A stretch of 64,000 nt of DNA from Polaribacter marinus (lineage in GTDB: Bacteria > Bacteroidota > Bacteroidia > Flavobacteriales > Flavobacteriaceae): contig NZ_JAKQYM010000002.1 in the NCBI RefSeq assembly GCF_022662535.1, positions 124,001-188,000 of the forward strand, written 5' to 3'. The translations under genes were made by a program, and so were the position numbers. A model generated the notes under the pieces. The model made no database searches and was not told where the DNA came from. It saw only the letters and a program-made list of their open reading frames with translations. Shown piece by piece: positions 44,117 through 53,970 of this stretch (its first letter is position 1; the number at the start of each line of letters is the position of its first letter).

Positions 44117-44767
44117 ATGAAAGTATATAAAGGAGTTTTATCAATAGTATTTATAATAGTTTTAGTAGCTAGTTTTGGTTTTTCGGAAAAAGAAAATTCA
44201 ATTATAAGAATTACTAACCCTACTCAAAAAGAAATTGAAATCGCTTATTTTGCTAGTGGTTGCTTTTGGTGTGTAGAAGCTATTTTTGAAAGCGTAAAAG
44301 GGGTTGACGAAGCTGTTTCTGGTTATGCTGGTGGTCATACATTGAATCCAACTTATGAAACAATTGGAACTGGGAAAACTGGACATGCAGAAACTGTTGC
44401 TGTGTACTACAATCCTAAAAAATTGAGTTTTAAAACTTTAGTAGATGTGTATTATGGATCTCATAATCCAACAACTGTAAATGGACAGCATCCAGATTAT
44501 GGAAGCCAATATAGATCGATTGTGTTTTATCAAACAGCAGATGAAAAGAAAATTATTGAGCAAACTATTGCAAAACTAAATAAAGAAAAATACAATGGTA
44601 AAATTGCAACAGAAGTAACCGAGTTTACGAAGTTTTATAAAGCAGAAAATTATCATCAAGATTTTGAACGTAGAAATCCAAATCAAGGTTATGTAAAAGC
44701 TGTTTCTATACCGAGATTAAATAAGTTTAAAAAGCAATTTCCAGAATTATTAAAAAAAGAAAAGTAA
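44117..44767 (+). CDS. msrA: Peptide methionine sulfoxide reductase A, exported or membrane-anchored
   Basis: A 216-residue protein. An N-terminal hydrophobic segment (residues 8-22) is a signal peptide or anchor. The MsrA fold follows with GCFWCVEA (active Cys49), GYAGG, TVNGQHPDYGSQYRS and YHQDF. It reduces methionine-S-sulfoxide in proteins, here probably in the periplasm. Convergent with mutS2; the two stop codons are adjacent. Confidence 0.95.
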   Translation: MKVYKGVLSIVFIIVLVASFGFSEKENSIIRITNPTQKEIEIAYFASGCFWCVEAIFESVKGVDEAVSGYAGGHTLNPTYETIGTGKTGHAETVAVYYNPKKLSFKTLVDVYYGSHNPTTVNGQHPDYGSQYRSIVFYQTADEKKIIEQTIAKLNKEKYNGKIATEVTEFTKFYKAENYHQDFERRNPNQGYVKAVSIPRLNKFKKQFPELLKKEK

Positions 44768-46996
44768 TTATTTTGCTTTTTCTACCAGTTCTAATTTTGC
44801 TACAGAAGTTTTTGTAGTGAAAATTCCGTAGTTTATAGTAACACTTTTTTTATCTATTTTATCAATAGTACCTACAGTTGTAGAATCGATTATGCGGACT
44901 CTATCATTTAGTTGATAAACATATTCAGATTTTTCTTTTGCAATTTTTGCAGCTACAATTTTCTTTTCTTTTCTAACTTCTACTACTTTTTTTAAAACTT
45001 CTTTTTCTACTTCTTTAATAATTTTTTGTTGTTGTTGCTCTACAATTTTTGCTTTCTGTTTTTGTCCTTTAGTTTTAGGGAGTATAGGATTTTTTTTAGC
45101 TTGTTTTACTTTTAAATCTGCTACCCATTTATTAAAATTAGTATTTAATTCTTTTTTATTATTGGTTTGAAAATACTTGTTAAGTAACTCATTTGTTTTT
45201 CTACCTAAAGAAAGCATTTTTTGATTTTGATCATAAAGTTCTTGAAAACCTGCTAATTTTTCTTGAATTTTATTTTCTTTTTCTTGTAAACTCTCTATAT
45301 GTTCTTGACCTTTAGAATGCTGGTTTTCTAGATTATCAGATTTTTTTTGTAATCGATTTCGCTCTTTTTGTAGTTTCGATATTGTTTTATCTAGTCTTAC
45401 TTTTTCCGTTTCTACTCGTTTTTTTGCTTTATTGATGATGCTAAATGGAATTCCATTTTTCTGAGCAACTTCAAATGTAAAAGAGCTACCAGCTTGCCCT
45501 ATAAACAATCGGTATAAAGGTTCTAAAGAACGCTCATCAAATTGCATGTTTGCATTGGTAACGTTTTCTAATTCATTGGCCAAAACTTTTAAATTAGAGT
45601 AGTGGGTAGTTATAATTCCAAAAGCTTTTTTATAATAAAATTCTTCTAAGAAAATTTCTGCCAAGGCACCTCCTAATTCGGGATCAGAACCAGTTCCAAA
45701 CTCATCAATTAAGAACAATGTGTTTTCGTTGCATTTTCGTAAAAAATTACGCATATTTTTTAAACGATAACTATAAGTACTTAGTTGATTTTCAATAGAT
45801 TGATTATCTCCTATGTCTGTTAGAATACTATCAAAAATATAGGTTTCACTGCGTTCATCAACAGGAATTAAAATACCACATTGCAACATTAACTGTAGTA
45901 AACCAATGGTTTTTAAGGTAATACTTTTTCCACCTGCATTTGGTCCAGAAATTACTATAATTTGTTGTTTTTCGTTTAACTCTATTGTTTGAGCAACAGT
46001 TTTAATTTTTTGCTGCTGATTTTTTTTCCATAGAATAGGATGAACAGCATTTTTAAAATAAATCTTTTTTGTATTAGATATTTTAGGTAAAACAGCATTT
46101 ATTTCTTTGGCGTATTTTGCTTTTGCTCCAAGAGAATCTACATGTGTTAAAAAGGTAATGTAAGTTTTTAAAAGTGGAACAAAAGGTCTAATTGTTTCTG
46201 CTAAAGTTCTTAAAATTTTTACAATTTCTTGTTTTTCTTCGTACACTAAATTCTGAAACTCTCTACTGTAAGAAAGTGTTGCTTGTGGTGCAATATAAAC
46301 GATATTTCCAGATTTAGAAGCACCTAATAAACTACCTGCTACTTTTTTTCGATACATGGCCGAAACAGCTAAAACACGCTGGTTATCAACAACTGTTTCT
46401 TTAATGTCATCTAAATACCCAGAAGATATAGCTTTAGATAAAGCACTTGAAAAACTAGCGCCAATTTTACCACGTATATTGTTAATGTCTTGTCTTATTT
46501 GTTTTAAAACGGATGATGCGTTGTTTTTTACTTCTCCAGAAATATCTATAATTTTCTTTATTTCGTCATCAACAAAAGTGGTGTACTCAATTTGTTGTGA
46601 AAGTTCGTAAAATGTAGGGAATTGAGTTTTGAATTTTTTAAAAAACTTCATCAATTCATTAACAGTGAGTGATGTAGTTGCTATTTTTAAAAAAGCCTCT
46701 GTTTCTAAAAAAGAGTTTTCTATAGCCAAACGTTTTACACTCTCTGTAACATTATCAAAGCCATGATTAGGGATTCTATTTTCGCTTAAAAAGGATGAGA
46801 GGTATTCATTAACCAAATTTAATTCGATAAATAGCTGCTCCTTATCTACAATTGGTTGAATTTGAGCAACATTTTCTTTACCTAAACCCGATATACAATG
46901 TTCTGCAACATGTTGTAAAACTGTTGAAAACTCTAAATCTTGTAATGTTTTGGTTGATATGTTATGGTTCAAAAATATAGATTTTATTGCGAGCAC
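44768..46996 (-). CDS. mutS2: MutS2-family protein without Smr nuclease domain
   Basis: A 742-residue protein. It has the MutS2 helical lever region, an ABC-type ATPase core with Walker A GPNAGGKSITL (about 335-345), DEFGTGSDP (Walker B and signature) and TTHYSNLK, then a long coiled coil (about 510-640). The C-terminus ends in a KOW-like beta domain (LNDRVRIIDSTTVGTIDKID) without the usual C-terminal Smr nuclease. The ATG at 46996 overlaps the response-regulator gene by 13 bases; a TTG at 46972 is an alternative start closer to the conserved STKTLQDLEF. It probably acts on branched DNA or stalled ribosomes. Confidence 0.9.
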   Translation of the reverse strand: MLAIKSIFLNHNISTKTLQDLEFSTVLQHVAEHCISGLGKENVAQIQPIVDKEQLFIELNLVNEYLSSFLSENRIPNHGFDNVTESVKRLAIENSFLETEAFLKIATTSLTVNELMKFFKKFKTQFPTFYELSQQIEYTTFVDDEIKKIIDISGEVKNNASSVLKQIRQDINNIRGKIGASFSSALSKAISSGYLDDIKETVVDNQRVLAVSAMYRKKVAGSLLGASKSGNIVYIAPQATLSYSREFQNLVYEEKQEIVKILRTLAETIRPFVPLLKTYITFLTHVDSLGAKAKYAKEINAVLPKISNTKKIYFKNAVHPILWKKNQQQKIKTVAQTIELNEKQQIIVISGPNAGGKSITLKTIGLLQLMLQCGILIPVDERSETYIFDSILTDIGDNQSIENQLSTYSYRLKNMRNFLRKCNENTLFLIDEFGTGSDPELGGALAEIFLEEFYYKKAFGIITTHYSNLKVLANELENVTNANMQFDERSLEPLYRLFIGQAGSSFTFEVAQKNGIPFSIINKAKKRVETEKVRLDKTISKLQKERNRLQKKSDNLENQHSKGQEHIESLQEKENKIQEKLAGFQELYDQNQKMLSLGRKTNELLNKYFQTNNKKELNTNFNKWVADLKVKQAKKNPILPKTKGQKQKAKIVEQQQQKIIKEVEKEVLKKVVEVRKEKKIVAAKIAKEKSEYVYQLNDRVRIIDSTTVGTIDKIDKKSVTINYGIFTTKTSVAKLELVEKAK

Positions 46997-47727
46997 AAAT
47001 CTATAAATTCTTTTCGTTTGGTTTTAGAAACTGGAACTCTTTTTTTATTTTCTAAAATAATATATCCTTCATTCTCAAAATGACGTACTTTTTCTAAATT
47101 AATAATATGAGATTTATGACATTTGTAGAATAGTTTACTCATCATTTTTTCATATTTACCAATATTATAAGAGCTTACAATTTCTGTTTTATCTATTAGG
47201 TGAATCTTCGTATAACCATCGAATCCTTCTACATGAATAACTTCTTTTTGTGGGATAAAAGAAACACCTTTTATTGTTGGTATAATTAGTTTATTGGCAT
47301 TAGAATTAGCTTCTAAAATAAACTGTAGTAGGTTTACGTTTTTTTTATTTTCTAGTTTCAATTCTATATTTTCTTTTGCTTTGTGTACAGCTTTTATAAG
47401 ATCATCATCATCTATAGGTTTTAAAATATATCCCACAGCACATTTTTTAAAAGCTTCTATAGCATATTCACTAAAAGCAGTAACAAAAATTACTTGAAAA
47501 TTAATGTTTCTTAATTTTGAGAGTAATTCAAAACCATCTATCCTTGGCATTTCTACATCTAGAAATAAAATATCGGGTTGTTTTTTTTCGATATCTAAAA
47601 TGGCTTCTTCTGGTTTTTGATGGGTTGCAATTATGTTTATTTCTGGAAACAAATTAGCCATCTTTTTTTGCAAACCTTTTAAGTTTGAAATTTCATCATC
47701 AACAATAATTGCTGTAATTGGATTCAT
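46984..47727 (-). CDS. LytTR-family response regulator of a two-component pair
   Basis: A 247-residue regulator. The receiver (4-120) has Asp10-Asp11 and phospho-acceptor Asp57 in FLDVEMPRIDG. The LytTR domain (about 150-245) binds DNA (FYKCHKSHIINLEKV). It is 1 base after the sensor kinase gene and is its obvious partner. Confidence 0.95.
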   Translation of the reverse strand: MNPITAIIVDDEISNLKGLQKKMANLFPEINIIATHQKPEEAILDIEKKQPDILFLDVEMPRIDGFELLSKLRNINFQVIFVTAFSEYAIEAFKKCAVGYILKPIDDDDLIKAVHKAKENIELKLENKKNVNLLQFILEANSNANKLIIPTIKGVSFIPQKEVIHVEGFDGYTKIHLIDKTEIVSSYNIGKYEKMMSKLFYKCHKSHIINLEKVRHFENEGYIILENKKRVPVSKTKRKEFIDLCSQ

Positions 47728-47728
47728 A

Positions 47729-50572
47729 TTATTTATTTTTAATGATAAAGGTTGATTTGTTTCCTCGTTCGTCTTTTTCTGGATATAATTCTTCTGTAAA
47801 ATACTCTATCTCCCATTCTTTTGAAGTATTTAAATAAGATAAACGTTGTTGTAATACACGAGAAGATTTTATTTTTTTATTTTTAGATTGAGTATTTACA
47901 AAGCCTACTCCGTCATCAATAATTAAAACTTGATACGTTTTATCATCTATTTTAATGAAGTTTATTGTAACTTTTCCTGTATCAAATTTATTAAAAATTC
48001 CGTGGTTAACGGCATTTTCTACAATGGGTTGTAACAGCATTGTTGGAATTTTAGTTTTTTCGAAACCAACTTTATCTTCTATGTTAATTTTAAATTCTAA
48101 TTTTTCTTTGAAGCGTAATTTTTCTATTTCTAAATAGTTAGTAAGTAATTCTATTTCTTCTTTTAGAGTAATTGTAGTTTCTTTTGAGAGTTCAAAAAAA
48201 CGTCTTATTAATTTTGAGAATTTTACAAGGTATTTTTCTGAATCTTCAAAATTATTTTCATTTATAAAATATTGTATGGCAGCTAATGAATTAAATACAA
48301 AATGCGGATTCATTTGAGAGCGCAGTGCTTTTAACTGAATTTCTGAAAGCTGTTTTTCCTGTAATATTTTTTTACTTTTTTGTACTTGCTTTCTTTTACT
48401 CAAATACCAAACAGTTCTAAAAAATAAACTGATTAAAATTAAAAGAACAGTGGCTTTAAACCATAATGTTTGATACCATAAAGGCAAAATTGTAAACTCA
48501 ATCTTCTTTTGAAAATTATGGGTTTTAATATTAAAAATGTACTTGTTTGCTTGTAAATCGTTAAAGTTAATATTTGTAGTTTCAGTAGTTTTCCAATTAG
48601 TTTGAAGTGGTTCTAATTTGTACTGATAGGATAAATTTTGGTTTCCTTCCGAAAAATCGATGCTAGAAACAGAAATGTTGATATTATTATTAGCTATATA
48701 TTTAAATGTACTGTTGTTTGGTTTTATAAGATGATTATTATAGCTTAATTTATCGATATAAATATCTAATAAATCATTACTTTTTTTTTGATTTTTAGGT
48801 AAAATGGCAATACCATTATTTGTACTCACAATTACATCATCTTTTAAAACAAAAACATCATTAACTTGTAAAGAGGGGAGGCCATTGGCTAATAGCAATT
48901 TTTTTTCGAGACGGTAATGATTTTTATGTAAAAAGTATTTGTAAACTCCAGAATTGGTTGCCAGCCAAATATTTTTATTTTCTATAAACGCATTATTAAC
49001 AATTAAATAATCAGAATTTGGTAATTGATATATATCGTTTAAATCGGTTACAAAAGAACCAAAACCATCTGTATTTAATAATAAATGTGTTTCAGATATT
49101 TTATTGATACTTAATATCGATTTCGTAAATCGAATTCCTTTAAATGTTACTTCTTTTATTTCTTGGTTTTTAAATTGCTTTAATCCGTTTGTGGTGGCAA
49201 TTAGAAATTGGTTATTAAACGTAATTAAATTGTTGATTCCTCTTTGATTGTAATATTTGATAATCTCTAGATTCTTCGAATCAATTTTATTGATACCACC
49301 CGTAAAATCTCCGTATAAATAATTATTATAATAGACTAATTTTCTTGCAGTTTCATTCGTGTAAAAAGGAAATTTGGTAAAATCAAATACTTTTGTTTTT
49401 GTTGAACTTTTCTTAACTTTAATTTTATTTTTTGAAATATAGAATTCAGTTTCTAAAGAATCTATATATGTTGCACTAAACAGGTATTCATTTTCTTTAA
49501 TATAAGGAGAGAATTTTTTTTGATCTGCATTGTATTTAAAAAAACCATGATTATAAATGTTAGCTATAATCTCTCCTTTAATAGCATTAGTTTTTGAAAC
49601 GTTTTCATGCTCAAATGAATATTTAATATTTGTTTTTGTTTTAGAAAGTTGATAAGCACCATTTAAAAAAGTAGCAATCCACAGTGTTTCATTTTTATCA
49701 ATCATTGCAAAATGTGCATCCAATTTTGAAGGAATTAATACCGATTTTGTAATATGGAAATTAGCATCTAAAATACCCACAAATCCTTTTCCTGTAATTT
49801 GAATTTGATTGTTAATGAGGTTTATTCTAGTGTATTTTGATTTTTCTAATCCAATTTCATCTTTATAATTACGGCTATAAATTTTGGAAGTATTTAAATT
49901 TAAAATAGTATATTTTTTTTCTCCAACCCAATAAAATATACTATCTGTTATTTGTCCTCTATTAATCGGGTTTTTAATATTACCTAAACCTGTGAGAACC
50001 TTTGTTTTTCCATTTTGATAAATGATTTTCACAGTATCTAAGTTTGTTGAACTGTCTAGGAAAGCAATATTTGGGTGCTTAATATATATTTTAGGCTTAT
50101 TTTTAAGTAAATTATTGCTTAATAATAATTTCCACTTACCGTTTATTAAATGATGAGATCGGCTATTACTTGTTAAGATAATTTTATTACCAATTTGACT
50201 GGTATAATTAGGAGCAAATATTTCATCTTTAATTTCACTTTCAAAAGCATAAACACTGTCATTTTTAATATAACCTAATTTTGAAGTTTTAGATAAATAC
50301 CATACTTTTCCGTCTGTTGTTGCGTGTAGCCCCCAAACATCATTGGAAGATAAACCATTTCTAGTGGTAAAAGTTTTCATAGAATTACCATTATATTTTA
50401 CCAAACCTTTATCGGTAGCAAACCAAATAAACCCATTTGTATCTTGTATTATTTTGTATACATGATTGCTTGGTAAACCTTCTTTAACAGTAATTTTTGT
50501 GTATTGTTGAGAGTAGGAAAAACTCCATATTAATATGAAAACTAAAGTGATATGAATTTTTAAGAATTTCAA
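47729..50572 (-). CDS. Propeller-type LytS-like sensor histidine kinase
   Basis: A 947-residue membrane sensor. A signal peptide (ending FSYSQ) is followed by a periplasmic two-component propeller (Reg_prop repeats, for example DTNGFIWFATDKGLVKYN) to about 600, a Y_Y_Y domain (about 620-690), one membrane span (about 695-715) and a LytS/YehU-type kinase with SQMNPHFVFNSLAAIQYF (phospho-His) and ATPase box DDGVGF. It signals to the LytTR regulator 1 base downstream. Unlike hybrid sensors it carries no receiver or AraC domain. A TATCTTTG -7-like element lies at 50590-50597 on the same strand. Confidence 0.94.
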   Translation of the reverse strand: MKFLKIHITLVFILIWSFSYSQQYTKITVKEGLPSNHVYKIIQDTNGFIWFATDKGLVKYNGNSMKTFTTRNGLSSNDVWGLHATTDGKVWYLSKTSKLGYIKNDSVYAFESEIKDEIFAPNYTSQIGNKIILTSNSRSHHLINGKWKLLLSNNLLKNKPKIYIKHPNIAFLDSSTNLDTVKIIYQNGKTKVLTGLGNIKNPINRGQITDSIFYWVGEKKYTILNLNTSKIYSRNYKDEIGLEKSKYTRINLINNQIQITGKGFVGILDANFHITKSVLIPSKLDAHFAMIDKNETLWIATFLNGAYQLSKTKTNIKYSFEHENVSKTNAIKGEIIANIYNHGFFKYNADQKKFSPYIKENEYLFSATYIDSLETEFYISKNKIKVKKSSTKTKVFDFTKFPFYTNETARKLVYYNNYLYGDFTGGINKIDSKNLEIIKYYNQRGINNLITFNNQFLIATTNGLKQFKNQEIKEVTFKGIRFTKSILSINKISETHLLLNTDGFGSFVTDLNDIYQLPNSDYLIVNNAFIENKNIWLATNSGVYKYFLHKNHYRLEKKLLLANGLPSLQVNDVFVLKDDVIVSTNNGIAILPKNQKKSNDLLDIYIDKLSYNNHLIKPNNSTFKYIANNNINISVSSIDFSEGNQNLSYQYKLEPLQTNWKTTETTNINFNDLQANKYIFNIKTHNFQKKIEFTILPLWYQTLWFKATVLLILISLFFRTVWYLSKRKQVQKSKKILQEKQLSEIQLKALRSQMNPHFVFNSLAAIQYFINENNFEDSEKYLVKFSKLIRRFFELSKETTITLKEEIELLTNYLEIEKLRFKEKLEFKINIEDKVGFEKTKIPTMLLQPIVENAVNHGIFNKFDTGKVTINFIKIDDKTYQVLIIDDGVGFVNTQSKNKKIKSSRVLQQRLSYLNTSKEWEIEYFTEELYPEKDERGNKSTFIIKNK

Positions 50573-50680
50573 GGTTTATTTTTGTTTTTCAAAGATACTA
50601 TTATCCTATTAGTTATTTAATTACTGTTTTATAAAGGAATATTTATTTTGATTATGCTATTTTTTAAAGTTAGAATAGGT

Positions 50681-51610
50681 TTAAAAAAAACTATCAATTT
50701 TTTGAAATATGGCCATTGCATCCATTAAAAATGCCACACCCATATGAATAACGATTCCGCCTATTATAGATTTACTATACATAGAAATTACGCCTAATAC
50801 ATAACCACCGAAAGCAGATCCTATAATTTCTCCTGTAGGTTTGCCAATATGAAAAAAAACATATAAAGCTACCATTGGTAGAATTGCTTTAGATCCTAAA
50901 CTTTTTATCATTCCTAGTATTAAAAAGCCTCTAAAAAACCATTCAATAGAAATAAAATCTAATAAATATGTCGGCTCGTAAATTACTAGAGCAAGCCATT
51001 TATTTATAAAGGTTCCTGTATAGCCAATTGAAGGATATTGTCTTAAAAAACTTGGTTGATAAGAAGCAAATAAAATAAAAGGAAAAGCAATTAATAGTAA
51101 CAATAAATATAGTTTCCATTTCACATCTTTAATTGAAAAACCATAAAAATTTTTATTATGTTTTTCAATCAATTTATAGAAAACTAAAATTCCGATTGAA
51201 AATATTATAAAGCGAATACTTCTGGCAATTACCTTTGTATAAAACTCTACTTTTTCAGGTGCTATATTTTCTTGAATCCAACTGTAATGATTTAAAAATC
51301 CAAATCGAATACTAACCAATAGAATTGCAAATAAACTTGTAAGCCAAAAAGATAACTTTTTAAGAAAACTAAAATCGGACTTTGTGGTAGCAATTATTAT
51401 AATTGTTGAATAGTATGCAAAACCAAAAAATAAAAAGTAGTACCCATATATATAAGGTGAATCTTGATGCTGTCTAAAAAATAATGTAGGAATATTTGTT
51501 GTATGATTTAGAAAAATAAGAATTCCTATAAATAAAAAAAACAGCAAATAGGTAGTAATTTTATAATCTTCAGAAAAATGTTTTTTTAGATAAGTTAGTA
51601 TGGTTGCCAT
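50681..51610 (-). CDS. CPBP-family intramembrane protease
   Basis: A 309-residue protein with about eight spans. The last third has the CPBP/Abi motifs SIEWFFRGFL (ExxxR; the second Glu of the usual EE pair is replaced by Ile before it), FxxxH-like YVFFHIGKP and a final IHMGVAFLMD. It is an intramembrane protease family that processes prenylated or bacteriocin-type peptides; the substrate is unknown. It lies 60 bases from a lipoprotein gene on the same strand. Confidence 0.85.
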   Translation of the reverse strand: MATILTYLKKHFSEDYKITTYLLFFLFIGILIFLNHTTNIPTLFFRQHQDSPYIYGYYFLFFGFAYYSTIIIIATTKSDFSFLKKLSFWLTSLFAILLVSIRFGFLNHYSWIQENIAPEKVEFYTKVIARSIRFIIFSIGILVFYKLIEKHNKNFYGFSIKDVKWKLYLLLLLIAFPFILFASYQPSFLRQYPSIGYTGTFINKWLALVIYEPTYLLDFISIEWFFRGFLILGMIKSLGSKAILPMVALYVFFHIGKPTGEIIGSAFGGYVLGVISMYSKSIIGGIVIHMGVAFLMDAMAIFQKIDSFF

Positions 51611-51671
51611 TTAGGGTAGTATTAAAAAATGAGTGTTAAAACTAACACTCATTTATTTAATTGTAAAAAAA

Positions 51672-52259
51672 TTAGTCCGTAGTAAATGTGAAATAAATTT
51701 TAGGAATACCATTATTAGCAACAGGACCACCACCATTGCTATCACTATCTACAAAATTTGAACTTACAAAAGTAAAATTGCTACTAGTATAAGGAAATGT
51801 AGCAGCGGCTGTGTAACCATTAGAAGTATTTAAACCATCGCCTCCAGTTCTTCTAATTGTATAATTTACACCTGGTACTATTGCAAAAGGTGTACTAAGA
51901 GAAATATATTCTATGTTAGAGTTAGAAAATGTACTATTAATGGTTGGTCCCCCTACAATTTCTATTTCATAGCTCACAGCACTATTATCTATTGCGTATG
52001 GAGTAGTTTGTGCAAAACTTTGATAGCCGATAGCACAAATATTACCTGGTTCACTCGTTGTAAATACATATTCATGCACCTGTAAATCCATAGAACTATT
52101 GTTTAAACTAGATAATGCAGTCTCTATTGAAGTGTCGGCGTTATCACAAACATCACCTGAAGGTGTGGGTGAAAGTCCATCTCCACAACTAGCACCAATG
52201 ATAAATATAGCACTAATTAACAATAGAAAAGGTAATGTGTTTTTTAATAAATTTTTCAT
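51672..52259 (-). CDS. Putative lipoprotein, beta-rich
   Basis: A 195-residue protein. The signal peptide ends in IIGASC, so Cys25 would be lipidated. The mature part is Ser/Asn/Gly-rich and beta-rich with few charged residues, resembling carbohydrate- or surface-binding beta sandwiches; no family is recognised. It starts 10 bases after the Lgt-like gene, and the two are probably co-transcribed. Confidence 0.78.
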   Translation of the reverse strand: MKNLLKNTLPFLLLISAIFIIGASCGDGLSPTPSGDVCDNADTSIETALSSLNNSSMDLQVHEYVFTTSEPGNICAIGYQSFAQTTPYAIDNSAVSYEIEIVGGPTINSTFSNSNIEYISLSTPFAIVPGVNYTIRRTGGDGLNTSNGYTAAATFPYTSSNFTFVSSNFVDSDSNGGGPVANNGIPKIYFTFTTD

Positions 52260-52269
52260 GATTTTAGTT

Positions 52270-53019
52270 TTAAAGGGTTATTTTTTTTGATTTTAATTTG
52301 ATATATAAATAAGTTGTTATGCTTATAAAAATAAATGCAATAAATTGAGAATGTGATATATAGTTTTGAATAATATAACCTCTTTGATCTCCTCTAAATA
52401 TTTCTAATACAGTTCTTGCAATTGCATATAGAATTACATAAGAAATAAATACTTGTCCGTCAAAACTTTTGTTTTTTCTGATGACAAAAAGCAAACTCAT
52501 AATTATTAAAATGGAGCCTACTTCATATAATTGAGTTGGATGTACTGCTACAGAATGAGTATTTGGAAAATGAACTCCGAAAATAGAATTAGTTGGCTTG
52601 CCGTAACAACATCCTGCAAAAAAACAACCCATTCTACCAATTGCATGAACAATAGTTGTAGTAATAGCTAAGATATCTATTAAAGGTAAAATGGCTATTT
52701 TATGCTTTCTTAAGTACCCAATTATAAATACGATTATACAGGTAAAAGAACCATAAAAAACAAATCCCCCTGAAAAAATATTGAATATACTTTTTGGGCT
52801 TTGTAAATAATATATGGGTTTTTCAAAAAATAAAAATAGCTTTCCCCCTAAAAATCCAGTTATAAATATTAAATAGAAAAATGTATTTGGTAAAACTAGA
52901 TTTAATGTTTTTTTAGTTTGCCATTTTGTATATAAAACAGCTAATAAAGTACCTAAAACAATACAAAATGCATATGTGTAAATCGTAATGTTTTCGTATT
53001 CTAATAGTTTTGGATACAT
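52270..53019 (-). CDS. Lgt-family prolipoprotein diacylglyceryl transferase, Cys-rich variant
   Basis: A 249-residue membrane protein with about seven spans. The Lgt signature region reads HAIGRMGCFFAGCCYG, with the conserved HxxGRxG but Cys residues where the canonical enzyme has GNFxNxELYG. This matches a divergent Lgt-like subfamily, shorter than main Lgt. It should transfer diacylglycerol to the lipobox cysteine of prelipoproteins, and the next gene encodes such a lipoprotein. It may be a dedicated second enzyme; the main lgt would lie elsewhere. Confidence 0.85.
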   Translation of the reverse strand: MYPKLLEYENITIYTYAFCIVLGTLLAVLYTKWQTKKTLNLVLPNTFFYLIFITGFLGGKLFLFFEKPIYYLQSPKSIFNIFSGGFVFYGSFTCIIVFIIGYLRKHKIAILPLIDILAITTTIVHAIGRMGCFFAGCCYGKPTNSIFGVHFPNTHSVAVHPTQLYEVGSILIIMSLLFVIRKNKSFDGQVFISYVILYAIARTVLEIFRGDQRGYIIQNYISHSQFIAFIFISITTYLYIKLKSKKITL

Positions 53020-53304
53020 ATTGTTAGTTTTAATAATTAGTAATTTTTATTGAATTTTTTACTAAGATTAAATCAATTTATTGTTTATATATTTTGAAGA
53101 TATTTCTATTTAGACCATTTATAAGTAGTCATATATAGAAATATTAGGTTCATTAAAGGAATATGACTTTTGATTAAAGGAAAGAAAATTCAATTTCACC
53201 AAATTGTAAGTAGAATGACTTTCTCTTATAGAAGCAATGTTGATTTTATAAGAGGAGTAGTTCTGTTGATAAATTGAATATCTTTGAAAAAAAAATGATC
53301 TAAA

Positions 53305-53970
53305 ATGCAAGAAAATTTCCCAAAATCTTGGTCAACTCTTTTACAATCAGAATTTGATAAAACGTATTTTAAAGAACTTACAAAGTTTGTATCGTCAGAA
53401 TATAAAAATCACCAATGTTTTCCAAAGCAAGAAGATATTTTTGCAGCTTTTGATTTTTGTTCTTTTGAAGATGTAAAAGTGGTCATAATAGGACAAGATC
53501 CTTATCATGGAGAAAATCAGGCAAATGGATTGTGTTTTTCTGTAAAAGACGGAATTAAACATCCTCCATCTTTGATTAACATTTTTAAAGAAATTACTAC
53601 AGATTTAGGTGTTGAGTATCCACGTAGTGGAAATTTAGAAAAGTGGGCAAAACAAGGGGTATTACTATTAAATGCAACTTTAACAGTAAGAGCACACGAA
53701 GCTGGAAGTCATCAAAAGAAAGGTTGGGAAACTTTTACAGATGCAATTATCAAACAAATTTCAAATCAAAAAAGTAATGTGGTCTTTCTGCTTTGGGGAG
53801 GTTTTGCTAAGAAAAAATCTAAATTGATAGATAAGAATAAACATTCAATCTTAGAATCAGGACACCCATCTCCATTAAGTGCTAATAGAGGTTATTGGTT
53901 TGGAAATCAGCATTTTTCTATGACTAATGAAATTTTAAAAAGCAAACAAAAAACTAAGATAGAATGGTAG
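53305..53970 (+). CDS. ung: Uracil-DNA glycosylase
   Basis: A 221-residue family 1 UDG. Water-activating loop GQDPYHGENQANGL with catalytic Asp65, and the minor-groove loop GHPSPLSANRG with catalytic His. It removes uracil from DNA. Its 3' end overlaps the convergent glycosyltransferase gene by 17 bases. The upstream gap (53020-53304) has no gene that I believe. Confidence 0.97.
   Translation: MQENFPKSWSTLLQSEFDKTYFKELTKFVSSEYKNHQCFPKQEDIFAAFDFCSFEDVKVVIIGQDPYHGENQANGLCFSVKDGIKHPPSLINIFKEITTDLGVEYPRSGNLEKWAKQGVLLLNATLTVRAHEAGSHQKKGWETFTDAIIKQISNQKSNVVFLLWGGFAKKKSKLIDKNKHSILESGHPSPLSANRGYWFGNQHFSMTNEILKSKQKTKIEW

Noticed and set aside
53119..53310. Minus-strand frame upstream of ung
   Set aside because: Low-complexity Ser/Tyr/Asn sequence covering the ung promoter area; no recognisable protein.
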